A stretch of DNA of 64,000 bases, taken from contig CAVOJU010000013.1 of NCBI GenBank assembly GCA_963696315.1, positions 1 through 64,000 on the forward strand, given 5' to 3'. Of this stretch, positions 26,282-36,240 are shown in pieces. This stretch comes from CAWKEY01 sp963696315. Its GTDB lineage: Bacteria; Pseudomonadota; Gammaproteobacteria; Methylococcales; Methylomonadaceae. The position numbers and the translations under genes are program-made. Every line of letters begins with the position of its first letter. Position 1 is the first letter of the stretch. The notes under the pieces are model-generated. The model saw nothing but the letters and a program-made list of their open reading frames with translations. It was not told the DNA's origin and ran no database searches.

Positions 26282-26308
26282 AAAAAAAGGGAGCCGAAGC
26301 TCCCTTTT
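26282..26308. terminator. Bidirectional intrinsic terminator
   Basis: GGGAGC-cgaa-GCTCCC (26289-26304) is flanked by A-rich sequence on the left and TTTT on the right, so it can end both the ppx transcript and the convergent peroxidase transcript. Confidence 0.8.
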
Positions 26309-26331
26309 CAGTTTAAAGGCCAGAATACAGC

Positions 26332-27339
26332 TTAGTAAAACGTCTTTCCTGGTGTGCCAGGCAAAATAGGCATTTTTTGTTTAGGGAACTCACCGGTCAG
26401 CGCATTCAAAAAGGCTACAATGTCAGCCACTTCTTCTTTGGATAAGTCTTTGCCCAATTGCAACTTGGCCATCAATGTCACCGCTTTATCCAGCGTTTTA
26501 ACCGAGCCATTATGGAAATAAGGCGCAGTCAAGGCGACGTTACGTAAAGTCGGTACTTTAAATAAATGCTCATCGGCCGGATTTTTGCTGACTTCCGCTA
26601 AGCCTTTATCCTTAGTGAAATGATGTTGTGCTTCCCAATAGCCATTGGGAATCGCAGGAAAGCTTCTGGAAAGTGCCTGGACCATTAAACGCCGGGCCGC
26701 TATGACAATTGGTACAGCCTAATTCCGCAACTTTTTCCATGCCGCGAACCTGTTGTGCCGTTAAAGCCGACTTATCGCCGGCAACATACTGGTCATAAGG
26801 GCTGTTAGGGGTAATCAAGAGTTCTTTCATAAGCCGCAATTGCTTTAGTCACCGTATCTTTAGAAATGGTTCCTTACCAAAAGCCTGCTCAAAAGGCTGT
26901 TTATAACCTTCAATGGACTTCAAACGGGCCACTACATCATCCCAACTTTTCATGCCCATTTCGATAGGATTAGTGACAGGGCCTGCCGCTTGATCTTCCA
27001 GACTTGCCGCCCGGCCATCCCAGAACTGAACCTTATTAAACGCAGAATTCCACACTGTCGGCGCACTGCGGCCACCGGTTTGACCATTAACACCCATTGA
27101 ATTCGGTCGGTTATCTTCACCACCCAACATGGTGTTATGGCAGGACGCGCAAGACACCGTACCAGTAGAAGATAAGCGTGGGTCATGATACAGCATTTGA
27201 CCCAAATCAACTTTGGCCTCAGTAGTAGGGTTATCAGCAGGGGTTCGAGCCTGTGTCGGCAACGTTTCTGCCAAGCCGAAACCACGGAAACAGAACCCGC
27301 CAACGCCAGCGCAGAAACCAGCAATCGCATTTTAAACAT
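26332..27339 (-). pseudogene. Di-heme cytochrome c peroxidase (CcpA/MauG type), four frameshifts
   Basis: Periplasmic di-heme peroxidase family. I start it at 27339 because GGAGG lies 5 bp upstream and MFKMRLLVSALALAGS forms a signal peptide. Two haem motifs are present: SCASCHNTMLGG and LGCTNCHSGPAF. The C-terminal APYFHNGSVKTLDKAV block is conserved. Reading needs frame changes near 27250, 26870, 26835 and 26690. Enough sequence is conserved to name the family but not whether it is a peroxidase or a MauG-like oxygenase. Four shifts in 1 kb could mean true decay or poor sequence. Confidence 0.8.
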
Positions 27340-27512
27340 ACCATCCTCCAAAAATATTATTATTAACTATAAGCAGCCATTGTAATGGCAACTGTGAGGG
27401 CGGCTTAATTCGCCCGGTAACCATTAATACATGTACCCTATGGAATTGTAAGATAACAAACAGACAAGGTACAATCAATTCTGCCAAACTTATTTTACAG
27501 AGCAGCCAAAAA

Positions 27513-28086
27513 ATGTCACTCGCAGAAAAGCTCACCTTGACCGCGGAAGAATATCTACAAGGCGAAGAAACCGCCGAGTTTAAACATGAATACCTGAACG
27601 GTGAAGCCTGGGCCATGGTGGGTGCAACCGATGCCCATGTTACCATTGCCATGAATCTGGCCTATTTGCTTAGACAGAAACTCAAAGGTACGCCCTGCCG
27701 TACCTACATCTCCGACATGAAAGTCAATGTAGAAAAAGCCGATGCCTTCTTTTACCCGGACATCCTCGTCACCTGCGACAACAAGGATCGGCAAAACAAC
27801 CTTTATAAACAACAGCCGCTATTTATCGCTGAAGTGCTGTCCCCCTCTACCGAAGCCTTTGACCGGGGTAAAAAATTTACCGCTTACCGCCAGCTCGAAA
27901 GCCTGCAAAGCTACTGGTTAATTGACACCAATGCCTTGCTCATCGATAGCTACACACGCACAGAACAATAATGACTGGCTGCTGCACAGCTATTCCCGGG
28001 CTGATGAAACCGTAAAAATCGCTGCACTGAACATTGAATTTCTCTTGCATGAACTGTACGAAGATACTCTGGTAACGCAAAAATAA
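27513..28086 (+). pseudogene. Uma2-family (DUF820) putative endonuclease, one frameshift
   Basis: Restriction-endonuclease-fold protein of the Uma2 family. The main part starts MSLAEKLTLTAEEYLQGEET and includes EFKHEYLNGEAWAM, PDILVTCDNKD and PLFIAEVLSPSTEAFDRGKKF, the family's catalytic-core strands. The frame stops early at TRTEQ, but one base earlier the reading continues as NNDWLLHSYSRADETVKIAA to 28086, giving ~190 residues. These proteins are common in mobile or accessory regions and their biological function is not settled. Confidence 0.8.
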
Positions 28087-28185
28087 AGTGGACACCGAAT
28101 TCCGGACAGTAGTTTAAGCTTTGCCCTGCCGGAAAATAAGGGGCCGGAGATAAGCGACCGCTATTCCATCAAACGAGACACCCAT

Positions 28186-28566
28186 ATGACCTTAAAAAAG
28201 ACACAGCCGAACAAAGAAAAACTTACCCAGATTGTTACCGAAGCGCGCCGCAATCAGGAACTGCGAGAACAATCCTATCGCGGGCAGGCGCTCAAACTGT
28301 ATCCTTGGGTATGTGGCCGTTGCGCCCGTGAATTTACCCATAAAAACTTGACTGAATTAACCGTTCATCACAAAAACCATAACCATGACGATAATCCCAG
28401 CGATGGCAGCAATTGGGAATTGTTGTGCCTTTATTGTCACGATAATGAACATTCAAGATATGAAGAAACCCGCTTTGGTAAAGCGCAGCCCACTGCAACC
28501 ACTTCGCCCGTTGCGACCCACAATCCGTTTGCTAACCTGAAAACCCTCATAGATGGCAAAAAGTAA
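28186..28566 (+). CDS. yajD: HNH nuclease family protein, YajD-like
   Basis: 126-residue protein with an HNH-type zinc fold: CGRCAREF and CLYCHDNEH supply the four cysteines, and TVHHKNHNHDDNPSDGSNW supplies the catalytic His block. It resembles E. coli YajD in size and layout. Its role is unknown. The ATG at 28186 is preceded by an A/C-rich stretch without a strong Shine-Dalgarno. Confidence 0.85.
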   Translation: MTLKKTQPNKEKLTQIVTEARRNQELREQSYRGQALKLYPWVCGRCAREFTHKNLTELTVHHKNHNHDDNPSDGSNWELLCLYCHDNEHSRYEETRFGKAQPTATTSPVATHNPFANLKTLIDGKK

Positions 28567-28619
28567 TCCTTACTCGGCAAGCGTACAATTCCCATTGCCT
28601 TTTTTACTGACCGATGTGG

Positions 28620-29084
28620 CTACACTAAACCGTCATGAAGCTGAGTGCCCGGCAAAGAATCGATACCCAGATTAGCCAGCGCATCGGCACGTTCGTTGCC
28701 TTGCTCGCCCGAATGGCCTTTCACCCATTTCCACTCAATATCGTGCCTTGCGATGGCGGCATCCAGACGTCGCCACAGGTCTTCATTTTTGACCGGATGC
28801 CTGGAAACTGTTTTCCAGCCGCGTTTTTTCCAGTTGGCCATCCACTCGGTAATACCCTGCAAAACATATTTTGAATCGGTATTGAGCTGAACGGAACAGG
28901 ATCTTGTTAACGACTCCAATGCCGTAATGGCCGCAATCAGCTCCATGCGGTTATTGGTGGTTTCTCGCTCGCCTCCATAAAGCTCTTTGGTTTTCCCCTT
29001 ATACTTAAGCACCACCCCCCAGCCCCCGGGGCCGGGGTTGCCTTTACAGGCGCCATCGGTATAAATAATAACCTGCTCAGTCAT
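28620..29084 (-). CDS. rnhA: Ribonuclease HI
   Basis: RNase HI degrades RNA in RNA-DNA hybrids. The acidic catalytic residues are in IYTDGACKGNPGPGGWG (D10), TNNRMELIAAI (E48), LNTDSKYVLQG (D70) and GNERADALAN (D134). 154 residues, standard. It overlaps the methyltransferase gene by 8 bp. In enterobacteria the order mltD-gloB-yafS-rnhA-dnaQ is conserved; gloB and dnaQ are absent here. Confidence 0.96.
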   Translation of the reverse strand: MTEQVIIYTDGACKGNPGPGGWGVVLKYKGKTKELYGGERETTNNRMELIAAITALESLTRSCSVQLNTDSKYVLQGITEWMANWKKRGWKTVSRHPVKNEDLWRRLDAAIARHDIEWKWVKGHSGEQGNERADALANLGIDSLPGTQLHDGLV

Positions 29085-29796
29085 GCTGATTTAATTGTGT
29101 TGATGAACTCAATGAGTTGGCAAAGGACAATCGAGGCTTTTCTGCTTTTATGGGAGTTAATGGAATTAAATTAAAACGGCGCTTTATCGCCTTGATCGCG
29201 TAAGCCGTTGACGTAAAAGAAAAAGAGTTGGGCACGATAACTTTGCCATGGCTGGATTCGACCGAGGTACAATGAAACTGCGTTGAAACCGTGACTTCAA
29301 AGTTCAATAACTTCAGCCAGTCAACAATTCTGGACTGGGAAATAAAATGGCCACGCCATGAGTCCGCCATTTTTTTATCCCACAAAAACTGGTATCTTAC
29401 CCAAACACTCCAGGGATTAAGATTTAACACCAGCAATATTCCCTCCGGTTTTAGTACCCGTTCGACTTCCCTGATGGCTTGAAAACGCTGAGCATCAAAT
29501 TCCAATAAATGCGGCAATATAATCATGTCAACACTGTCGCTTTGCAACGGCAGGCTGTGAGATTTCGCCTGAATTTTTTGAGCCCCTTCATAGCCCAGAC
29601 ATTTGGCATCCAGTACCGTATAATTTTTGTATAAAGAGCAGTCAACAAACTCATTTTCCCAGCCTAATCCGCCAATTTGCAAAACGGTCTGTTTACAGCT
29701 GACCGTAATAGAGCGTTGCAAATATTCAGTCTCAAGTTGTTTTAGCAACTTGCCTCTGGGGGTTTCATACCAGGCGAATAAAAAATTACGGTTCAT
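29077..29796 (-). CDS. SAM-dependent methyltransferase, YafS-like
   Basis: 239-residue class I methyltransferase. The SAM-binding region is LQIGGLGWENEFVD (motif I, about residues 41-54), and MIILPHLLEFD plus VLKPEGILLVLNLNP are the typical downstream strands. Its place next to rnhA and divergent from mltD is that of yafS in E. coli, so I assign it there by context. The substrate is not known. Confidence 0.85.
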   Translation of the reverse strand: MNRNFLFAWYETPRGKLLKQLETEYLQRSITVSCKQTVLQIGGLGWENEFVDCSLYKNYTVLDAKCLGYEGAQKIQAKSHSLPLQSDSVDMIILPHLLEFDAQRFQAIREVERVLKPEGILLVLNLNPWSVWVRYQFLWDKKMADSWRGHFISQSRIVDWLKLLNFEVTVSTQFHCTSVESSHGKVIVPNSFSFTSTAYAIKAIKRRFNLIPLTPIKAEKPRLSFANSLSSSTQLNQHD

Positions 29797-29889
29797 TGAT
29801 ATAACTCAACTTCACTAGCTTTAATGATTTTTAGAAAAAAAGGTCTATAATAAAATAGTATACCTATTAAACTTTATTCTCAGGATTAA

Positions 29890-31588
29890 ATGATGCACGT
29901 TAATTTTAACAGATCAGTTAGATTCCTTTTGATCTCATTAATCGCAACGGGTTGTTCGCAAACTACAAAAGATCCTTTGAGTACGAGTCAAAAGCCCATA
30001 GTCGTCACCAAGGAAGATACTTCCTACCGCTATCACCCGCACCAGAGCACTTTCACCAAACAAAAATTTAAACGCTCACTCGGGCCCCACAAGACGGTGT
30101 GGGATCGTCTGTTTGCCTTATACTCATTGCCAGAAATAAACAATCCGCGCATCGACGAGCAATTAAACTGGTATTTGCAAAACCCCGATTACCTGGCAAG
30201 AATTCAGCAGCGTGCAGAGCCTTATCTGCATCTTATTCTCGATGAGATAGAAGCCAAAAACATTCCTGGCGAACTGGCCCTATTACCCGTTGTAGAGAGT
30301 GCTTTCAGACCGGAAGCCTATTCAAAAAGCGATGCATCAGGACTTTGGCAGTTTATACCTGCTACTGGCCGCCTATTTGGACTTAAACAAAATTCGTGGT
30401 ACGACGGACGCCGTGACGTTTATGCTTCAACACAAGCCGCAACCACTTTTCTCAAGCAACTGAGTGAGACTTTCAATGGCGACTGGATGCTGGCCTTGGC
30501 CTCCTACAATTATGGCAAAGGCAATATCTGGAAAGCCATCGAAAGAAACGAGGACATGGGCCTTCCGACCGATTACTGGTCTTTAAGCCTGCCCGAAGAA
30601 ACCACCAACTATGTGCCTCGTTTACTGGCTGTTGCCAAATTATTCGCCAATGCCGATCGTTACAACATTCCGTTGCAGCACATCCCCAATGAGCCTTACT
30701 TTGAAGTCGTAAATATCGGATCGCAATTGGATTTGAGCAAAGCAGCGCAATTGGCTAACATGCCGCTCGAAGATTTTCTGAAATTAAACCCAGGCTTTAA
30801 CCGCTGGTGCACAGCACCGGATGGCCCGCATCGTTTACTGGTACCCGTTGACCAGGCCAAAATTTTCAAAAGAAATCTGGCCCAACTGCCGCTTGAAGAC
30901 TGGTTAAGTGACAATCCCTACTCTGTAAATCGCCTAGCTCAGCCCAGCTATACGAAAGCTCAGTTCATAGCAAAACAGAGTAGTTCCACAAAAACAACTG
31001 AAAAACGCTATGCTCCAGAACAAGTTGCTGCCAGCTCATATACAGTCAAGGCCGGAGAAAGCCTGACCAGTATTGCCAAGAGAAACCAAACAACAATTGC
31101 TGCCCTTAGAAAAACCAATCATTTGCCGAGAAACACTATCCGGACTGGTATGAGCATAAAAGTTTCCAGTCTCTGAAAAATCAGCAAAAATATCGACACT
31201 GGCTCAGGCGAGCAAAAATAAACCAGTCAATAATCGTATCTATATTGTAAAACGAGGCGACACCTTCTTTAAAATTGCCAGAAATTTTTCGGTTAGCACT
31301 CAAGACATTGCAGACTGGAACAAAATCACTGCAAAGAGCGCCCTGGTACCCGGACAAAAACTCAGCATTAAAACAGGCGATCAGCAGATGGCCACTTCCG
31401 CCGCCGCCAGCCAGTACCGGCTGATTCAATACGTTGTCAAGCCCGGCGATACCCTGATGCAGATTTCCCGCAAATTCAATGTATCTTTCAGCGACTTACG
31501 TAAATGGAATGCAGACACGCAGAACGGCGTCATCAAACCAGGACAAAAAATCAAAGTATTGCTGGATAGCGACCAGCCTGCAACCTAA
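29890..31588 (+). pseudogene. mltD: Membrane-bound lytic transglycosylase MltD, one frameshift in the LysM region
   Basis: MltD cuts peptidoglycan glycan strands. It starts with a lipoprotein signal (LLISLIATGC-S, lipid cysteine near residue 23). The SLT domain has the catalytic Glu in LLPVVESAFRPEAYSKSDAS and the SGLWQFIPATGR and YNYGKGN motifs. Three LysM domains follow: the first ends just before a stop at 31176; after one base shift near 31165 the frame continues through RIYIVKRGDTFFKIA and YVVKPGDTLMQIS to 31588. Corrected length ~565 residues. If the stop is real, the protein keeps the catalytic domain and one LysM. Confidence 0.88.
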
Positions 31589-31848
31589 GCCAACACATTT
31601 ACAGGTTTAGCAGTTCAATTTTTAGTTTATCTTTGCCGAATGATAGGACTGCGGGGGCTTTAGGTGAAGCCTCTGCAGCCAGCATAATCAAATGGACGGC
31701 AGACTCATAATGTACTCATATCGTTATTCTGGGCTGTATCAGCTTCAGTAAAGGTAACACTTCAAGTTCAGTTTTCTTGTTGACTTTCGTTGGCGCCATT
31801 CAATACTCTTTCCCCGCGAGTTCAATCCTACCCAATCGGAAACCTGCC

Positions 31849-33375
31849 ATGAGCATCATTCGTCAAGACGATTTTATTCAAAGTATTGCTGATTCGCTGC
31901 AATACATTTCATATTATCATCCGCTGGATTTCATCAAAGCCGTTCACGAGGCCTATCAACGGGAAGAAAGCCAAGCCGCCAAAGATGCAATGGCGCAGAT
32001 ACTGATCAACTCCCGTCTCTGCGGCGAAGGCCATCGCCCCATTTGCCAGGATACCGGCATTGTGACCGTGTTTTTAAAGATCGGCATGAATGTTCAATGG
32101 CAAACCCAGATGAGCGTTAACGATATGGTTAACGAAGGGGTGCGCCGTGCTTATAGCCATCCAGACAATATCCTGCGAGCTTCCATACTGGCGGACCCAG
32201 CCGGCAAACGCATCAATACCAAAGACAACACACCGGCCGTCATTCACATGGAAGTAGTGCCGGGCGATACTGTCGATATTGAAATTGCAGCCAAAGGCGG
32301 CGGCTCAGAAGCCAAGGCCAAGTTTATCATGCTCAATCCATCAGACAGCATTGTCGACTGGGTGCTAAAAACAGTGCCTACCATGGGCGCAGGCTGGTGT
32401 CCGCCGGGGATTTTGGGCATTGGCATAGGCGGCACGGCAGAAAAAGCCATGATTATGGCGAAACAAGCCTGTATGGGCTCGATAGACATACAAGAACTCG
32501 TTGCCCGCGGCCCCAGCAATGCGATTGAAGAACTGCGTCTGGAACTGTATGAAAAAGTCAATGCACTGGGCATTGGCGCACAAGGATTGGGTGGACTGAC
32601 CACGGTACTGGATATCAAAATTCTGGATTATCCTACCCACGCGGCCAACAAACCGGTAGCCATGATTCCCAATTGCGCCGCCACCCGTCATCTTCATTTT
32701 GCGCTTGACGGCAGCGGTCCAGCCGAATTTAAACCGCCACGCCTGGAAGACTGGCCAGCAATCACCTGGAACCCAGGCACCACGGCACGCCGGGTTAATC
32801 TCGATAGCATCACCCGAGCCGACACAGAAAGCTGGAAGCCTGGAGAAACCTTGCTGCTCAGCGGCACCCTGCTGACAGGCAGGGATGCCGCGCACAAGCG
32901 TATGGTTGACATGTTTGCACGCGGCGAAGCACTGCCGGCCAGCGTCGATTTTACCAATAAATTTATTTATTATGTCGGCCCCGTTGATCCGGTTCGCGAC
33001 GAAGTAGTCGGCCCCGCCGGTCCGACCACAGCAACGCGCATGGATAAATTCACCGAAACCATGCTGGCCAAAACCGGCTTGCTCGGCATGATCGGCAAAG
33101 CCGAACGAGGTCCTGCCGGCATTGCCGCCATCAAAAAACACAAAGCCGTTTATCTGATGGCCGTGGGCGGCGCGGCTTACCTGGTCTCAAAAGCCATCCG
33201 CAAGGCACGCATCGTCGCTTTTGAAGATCTCGGCATGGAAGCCATCCACGAATTTGTTGTTGAAGATATGCCGGTGACCGTAGCTGTGGATACCAATGGC
33301 GAATCGGTGCATCAAACCGCACCCAGGATCTGGCAAGCCAGGATAGGCAAAATACCGGTAACAATAGAAGACTGA
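31849..33375 (+). CDS. fumA: Fumarate hydratase, class I (iron-sulfur)
   Basis: Class I fumarase converts fumarate and malate with a [4Fe-4S] cluster. I chose ATG 31849 (MSIIRQDDFIQSIADSL); the upstream open frame lacks homology. Cluster cysteines fit ICQDTGIVTVF, MIPNCAATRHLHF and GWCPPGILGIGIGGTAEK regions. The C-terminal domain carries GPAGPTTATRMDKFTE and MAVGGAAYLVSKAI. 508 residues is normal. An ISKra4-like element inserted 24 bp past the stop. Confidence 0.95.
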   Translation: MSIIRQDDFIQSIADSLQYISYYHPLDFIKAVHEAYQREESQAAKDAMAQILINSRLCGEGHRPICQDTGIVTVFLKIGMNVQWQTQMSVNDMVNEGVRRAYSHPDNILRASILADPAGKRINTKDNTPAVIHMEVVPGDTVDIEIAAKGGGSEAKAKFIMLNPSDSIVDWVLKTVPTMGAGWCPPGILGIGIGGTAEKAMIMAKQACMGSIDIQELVARGPSNAIEELRLELYEKVNALGIGAQGLGGLTTVLDIKILDYPTHAANKPVAMIPNCAATRHLHFALDGSGPAEFKPPRLEDWPAITWNPGTTARRVNLDSITRADTESWKPGETLLLSGTLLTGRDAAHKRMVDMFARGEALPASVDFTNKFIYYVGPVDPVRDEVVGPAGPTTATRMDKFTETMLAKTGLLGMIGKAERGPAGIAAIKKHKAVYLMAVGGAAYLVSKAIRKARIVAFEDLGMEAIHEFVVEDMPVTVAVDTNGESVHQTAPRIWQARIGKIPVTIED

Positions 33376-33398
33376 GTGCACGGTATCCGTCTGATCAT

Positions 33399-34809
33399 GG
33401 GGTGCGATTCAAACTGAGGTGGTGTAATCTACCCCCTTACCCACTGATTTGATAAGAGAGGAGACAACATGGGATTGAGTGATGAAGTCTTGCTGGATCG
33501 CCTGAACGAACATCCCGGGTTACGGAAACAGGTGGAATCGATGTTGCTGGTGGTCTCGGACGAGAAGGGCGAGTTGCAAGAGGCGGATGCGGCGGAAATG
33601 CAGCTTATCGAACAGATGAGGCGGATGGGCCAAGAATCGTTACAAGCCTGGGCGGCCGGGCAAGCCGTCAAGGCCGCGGAACTGGCTGGACAAGAAAGCG
33701 GGGTATGGCGCGGGGGTAAAAAAAACTCCAGTGGCACAGCACCTTTGGTGAAATCACTATAGAAGAGATTCAGTATCGGCGAGGAAACCACCCTATTCGC
33801 CCCTTTGTGAATCGAGCCAAAGTGCGCCACCGGGGGTGTTCGCGGCCTTTGCAACGGGTTGTGACCGACTTTGGGGCCGATGTTGCCTTCGCCCAAGTCG
33901 AGGATAAGTTGGTCGAGCATTACGGGATCCTCCTCCCCGAGAGCACGATTCGGCGGGTGACCGAATTGCACGCGGAAAACATCTACACGACGACACAGGT
34001 TGATGAGGCTTGGCCTGATGAAGTGGGATGCCGGACGGTCATCGTTGAAATGGATGGCGGCATGGTGCCGATTGTCGCAGCGGATGCGGCGCAAAAAGAC
34101 CGGCGCAAAGGCAAGACCTTGCACTGGAAAGAAGCCAAACTCTGTCTGGCGCATGAGGCGGGCAGTAAAACCTTGAGCTATGGCGGGACGCTACAAGGCG
34201 ATGTTGGGGAGGCGGGAAAGCAGCTCTTTGGCTGTGCCCGTAGCGCGGGTTTCGGCAAGGCGAGTCAGGTTCATGCCGTCGGGGATGGCGCCGAATGGAT
34301 TGCGCGACAAGTGGATGAGCGGTTCGGTAGTCAAGGCCGATACCTGGTCGATTTCTATCATGTCTGCGATTACCTGAGCGCTGCCGCCACGGCGATCCAT
34401 CCTGATATAGAAGCGGCCAACGCGTGGTTCAGCCAGCAGAAGGCGGCTATTAAAGCCGGACGTTGTGCCGACGTCATCGAGTCCCTGCGAGGGTGTCTTG
34501 AGGCCGATGACGTGCCTGATAGCAAAGCGTCAGTACGGTCTTGTCACCGCTATTTGAGCCGCCGCCAGGATCAACTCAACTACCCGGACGCATTGGCAAA
34601 CGACTTGCCGATTGGCTCAGGGGAAATTGAGAGTGCGCATCGCTACATCGTCCAGAAACGGCTCAAACTCCTGGGGTCGTGGTGGTGCGCCGTCAACGCC
34701 GATCACATGCTGGCCTTGCGCCTGAATCGGGCTAACCGGCAATGGGACAGCTATTGGAATCAAGCAAGGAAGGCCGCTTGAATGAACGCCTCAGTTTGAA
34801 TCGCACCCC
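33399..34809 (+). mobile_element. Complete insertion sequence, ISKra4-like, with 7-bp target duplication
   Basis: Perfect 21-bp terminal inverted repeats (beginning GGGGTGCGATTCAAACTGAG at 33399 and its complement ending at 34809) are flanked by a perfect direct repeat TGATCAT at 33392-33398 and 34810-34816. The 1411-bp element carries two overlapping-frame transposase ORFs. Intact ends and target duplication mean a recent insertion, in the space downstream of fumA. Confidence 0.93.
33469..34781 (+). CDS. ISKra4-family transposase, two ORFs joined by a probable -1 frameshift
   Basis: ORF A (33469-33762) supplies the helical N-terminus (MGLSDEVLLDRLNEHPGLRK…). ORF B is in the -1 frame and continues from about 33720 (LQWHSTFGEITIEEIQYRRG) to 34781, with the catalytic-type blocks VIVEMDGGMVPIV, DFYHVCDYLSAAA and GSGEIESAHRYIVQKRLKLL. 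The junction is an A8 run (33718-33725) reading A AAA AAC in frame, a slippery heptamer that permits -1 ribosomal frameshifting to give the full ~435-residue enzyme. Because the element is otherwise intact, programmed shifting is a fair alternative to an error. Confidence 0.8.
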
Positions 34810-34882
34810 TGATCATGCAGCATACTGATTTTCATGACCAGATCCGGTAACATACAACCCGCTGCCACAACCGGATTTTGCC

Positions 34883-35050
34883 ATGAATAACCATCAAATA
34901 GCCGTCAACATTAAGTGTCTGTTAGCCCTGCTAATTTTGTTTGTGATCGACATAGGCCCGATCCCGGTCACGGTACTAATCGGCCTGTTTGTCGTCATTT
35001 TCAAGCCACGCTGGTTTTTGAACCTGGTGGCCGCCCTGTATGGCCGATAG
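34883..35050 (+). CDS. Small hydrophobic protein of unknown function
   Basis: A 55-residue ORF starts MNNHQIAVNIKCLLALLILF and ends RWFLNLVAALYGR. It has one clear membrane helix (LLALLILFVIDIGPIPVTVLIG) and possibly a second short one. It is between the ISKra4-like element and miaA, in its own orientation. I do not recognise it; its composition and absence of stops suggest a real small membrane protein. No strong ribosome-binding site is visible. Confidence 0.5.
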   Translation: MNNHQIAVNIKCLLALLILFVIDIGPIPVTVLIGLFVVIFKPRWFLNLVAALYGR

Positions 35051-35084
35051 CTCCTGTTGTAATAACAAACGCCTTATGTTTCGT

Positions 35085-35103
35085 AGCCGCGACAGTCGCG
35101 GCT
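35085..35103. repeat. Short palindrome, AGCCGCGAC-A-GTCGCGGCT
   Basis: A 9-bp perfect inverted repeat with one central base lies between the small membrane protein and miaA, followed by GAAGCCCCTCC. It resembles REP-type elements and could also end the miaA transcript on the minus strand. Confidence 0.55.
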
Positions 35104-35121
35104 GAAGCCCCTCCAAAAACC

Positions 35122-36057
35122 TCATTCACCTTCAATAGCGGCCACGACTGTTTGCAGCAAATTGGCTTGCTCCGTCAGAAAACGCAGCGCCCCGGTTTCC
35201 CTGCGCAGCCAGGTAAATTGGCGCTTGGCCAGTTGGCGGGTAGCGGCAATGGCTTTTTCGGTCATGGTTTCAAGATCATCTTCGCCTTGTAAATAGGCCC
35301 AGACCTGGCGGTAGCCGACGGCTCTGATGGACGGCATGTTTGCGTTTAGATCTCCGCGTTTGAAAAGCGCCTCGACTTCCTCGATCAGGCCCTGCGCCAG
35401 CATGTGCCTGAAACGCCGGGCGATGGTGTCGTGCAGTAGTTTCCGGTCTTCGGGGGCAATGATCAGCTTGATGAGCTGATAGGGTATGTGCTGCTGCCGA
35501 GCTTCCTTGAACAAGGTGGTTAAAGGTTTGCCGCTGATTTCGTAGACTTCCAGGGCGCGTTGGATGCGCTGCGGATCGTTGGGGTGAATCCGTGCCGCGG
35601 CCTCCGGATCAATTTTTGCCAGGCGCTGGTACAGAGCCTGTTTGCCCAATTGTTCGAGCTCATCATCGAGTCTTGCCCGAATGGCGGCGTCCGCTTCGGG
35701 CAAGACCGCCAGTCCTCTGCTTAAGGCATTGAAATACAGCATGGTACCACCAGCCAGTATGGGCAGTTTGCCGCGCTCAGTGATTTCGGCCATGAGCGCC
35801 AGCGCCTGTTTTCTAAACTGGCCGGTGGAGAAGGCTTGTGCCGGGTCGAGGATATCGATTAAATGGTGCGGGACGCCGCCGCGTTCTAAAAGCGTCGGCT
35901 TGGCCGTGCCGATGTCCATGCCTTTGAACACAAGCGCGGAATCGACGCTGATGATTTCGCCGTTAAGTGCCTGAGCCAGCTGTACGGATAGAGCTGTTTT
36001 TCCCGAGGCGGTAGGACCCATCAGGAAAATGGCACGGGGATTGGGCTGATTGTGCAT
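35122..36057 (-). CDS. miaA: tRNA dimethylallyltransferase MiaA
   Basis: MiaA adds the isopentenyl group to A37 of tRNAs that read UNN codons. P-loop GPTASGKTALSVQ is at residues 14-26, followed by the substrate-binding ISVDSALVFKGMDIGTAKP and the catalytic-Asp region. VGGTMLYFNALSRGL-type block (ILAGGTMLYFNAL) and RAVGYRQVWAYLQGE are conserved. 311 residues. In many gammaproteobacteria miaA follows mutL directly, as here, with a MITE-like repeat in the 183-bp gap. Confidence 0.96.
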   Translation of the reverse strand: MHNQPNPRAIFLMGPTASGKTALSVQLAQALNGEIISVDSALVFKGMDIGTAKPTLLERGGVPHHLIDILDPAQAFSTGQFRKQALALMAEITERGKLPILAGGTMLYFNALSRGLAVLPEADAAIRARLDDELEQLGKQALYQRLAKIDPEAAARIHPNDPQRIQRALEVYEISGKPLTTLFKEARQQHIPYQLIKLIIAPEDRKLLHDTIARRFRHMLAQGLIEEVEALFKRGDLNANMPSIRAVGYRQVWAYLQGEDDLETMTEKAIAATRQLAKRQFTWLRRETGALRFLTEQANLLQTVVAAIEGE

Positions 36058-36085
36058 AAGTTAGAATTGTTTAAGACCAAGGTGA

Positions 36086-36223
36086 CCGAGGCTTTGAAAG
36101 TATTCAGTACAAACTGATAGCCACGAAGTTTTAATACATTGATCCAATTAATTATTTTCTTCGTGTCTTTCTTGATCCTTGAGCTGAAATAAGGAGTATT
36201 CACGAATACTTTCACAGCCTCGG
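36086..36223. repeat. MITE-like element, family II, intact copy
   Basis: A 138-bp element with ~20-bp terminal inverted repeats differing at one base: CCGAGGCTTTGAAAGTATTC on the left, GAATACTTTCACAGCCTCGG on the right. The interior is AT-rich with TTTTCTTCGTGTC, matching 21367-21530. It has no coding capacity. Confidence 0.75.
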
Positions 36224-36240
36224 CCACTCGGACGCCTCAC

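Noticed and set aside
32365..33141. A 258-residue minus-strand ORF opposite fumarase
   Set aside because: It lies wholly inside the conserved fumA gene and has no recognisable similarity.
33469..34781. Reading the ISKra4-like transposase as a broken gene
   Set aside because: Perfect ends and target duplication plus a slippery A8 run make programmed frameshifting as plausible as a mutation.
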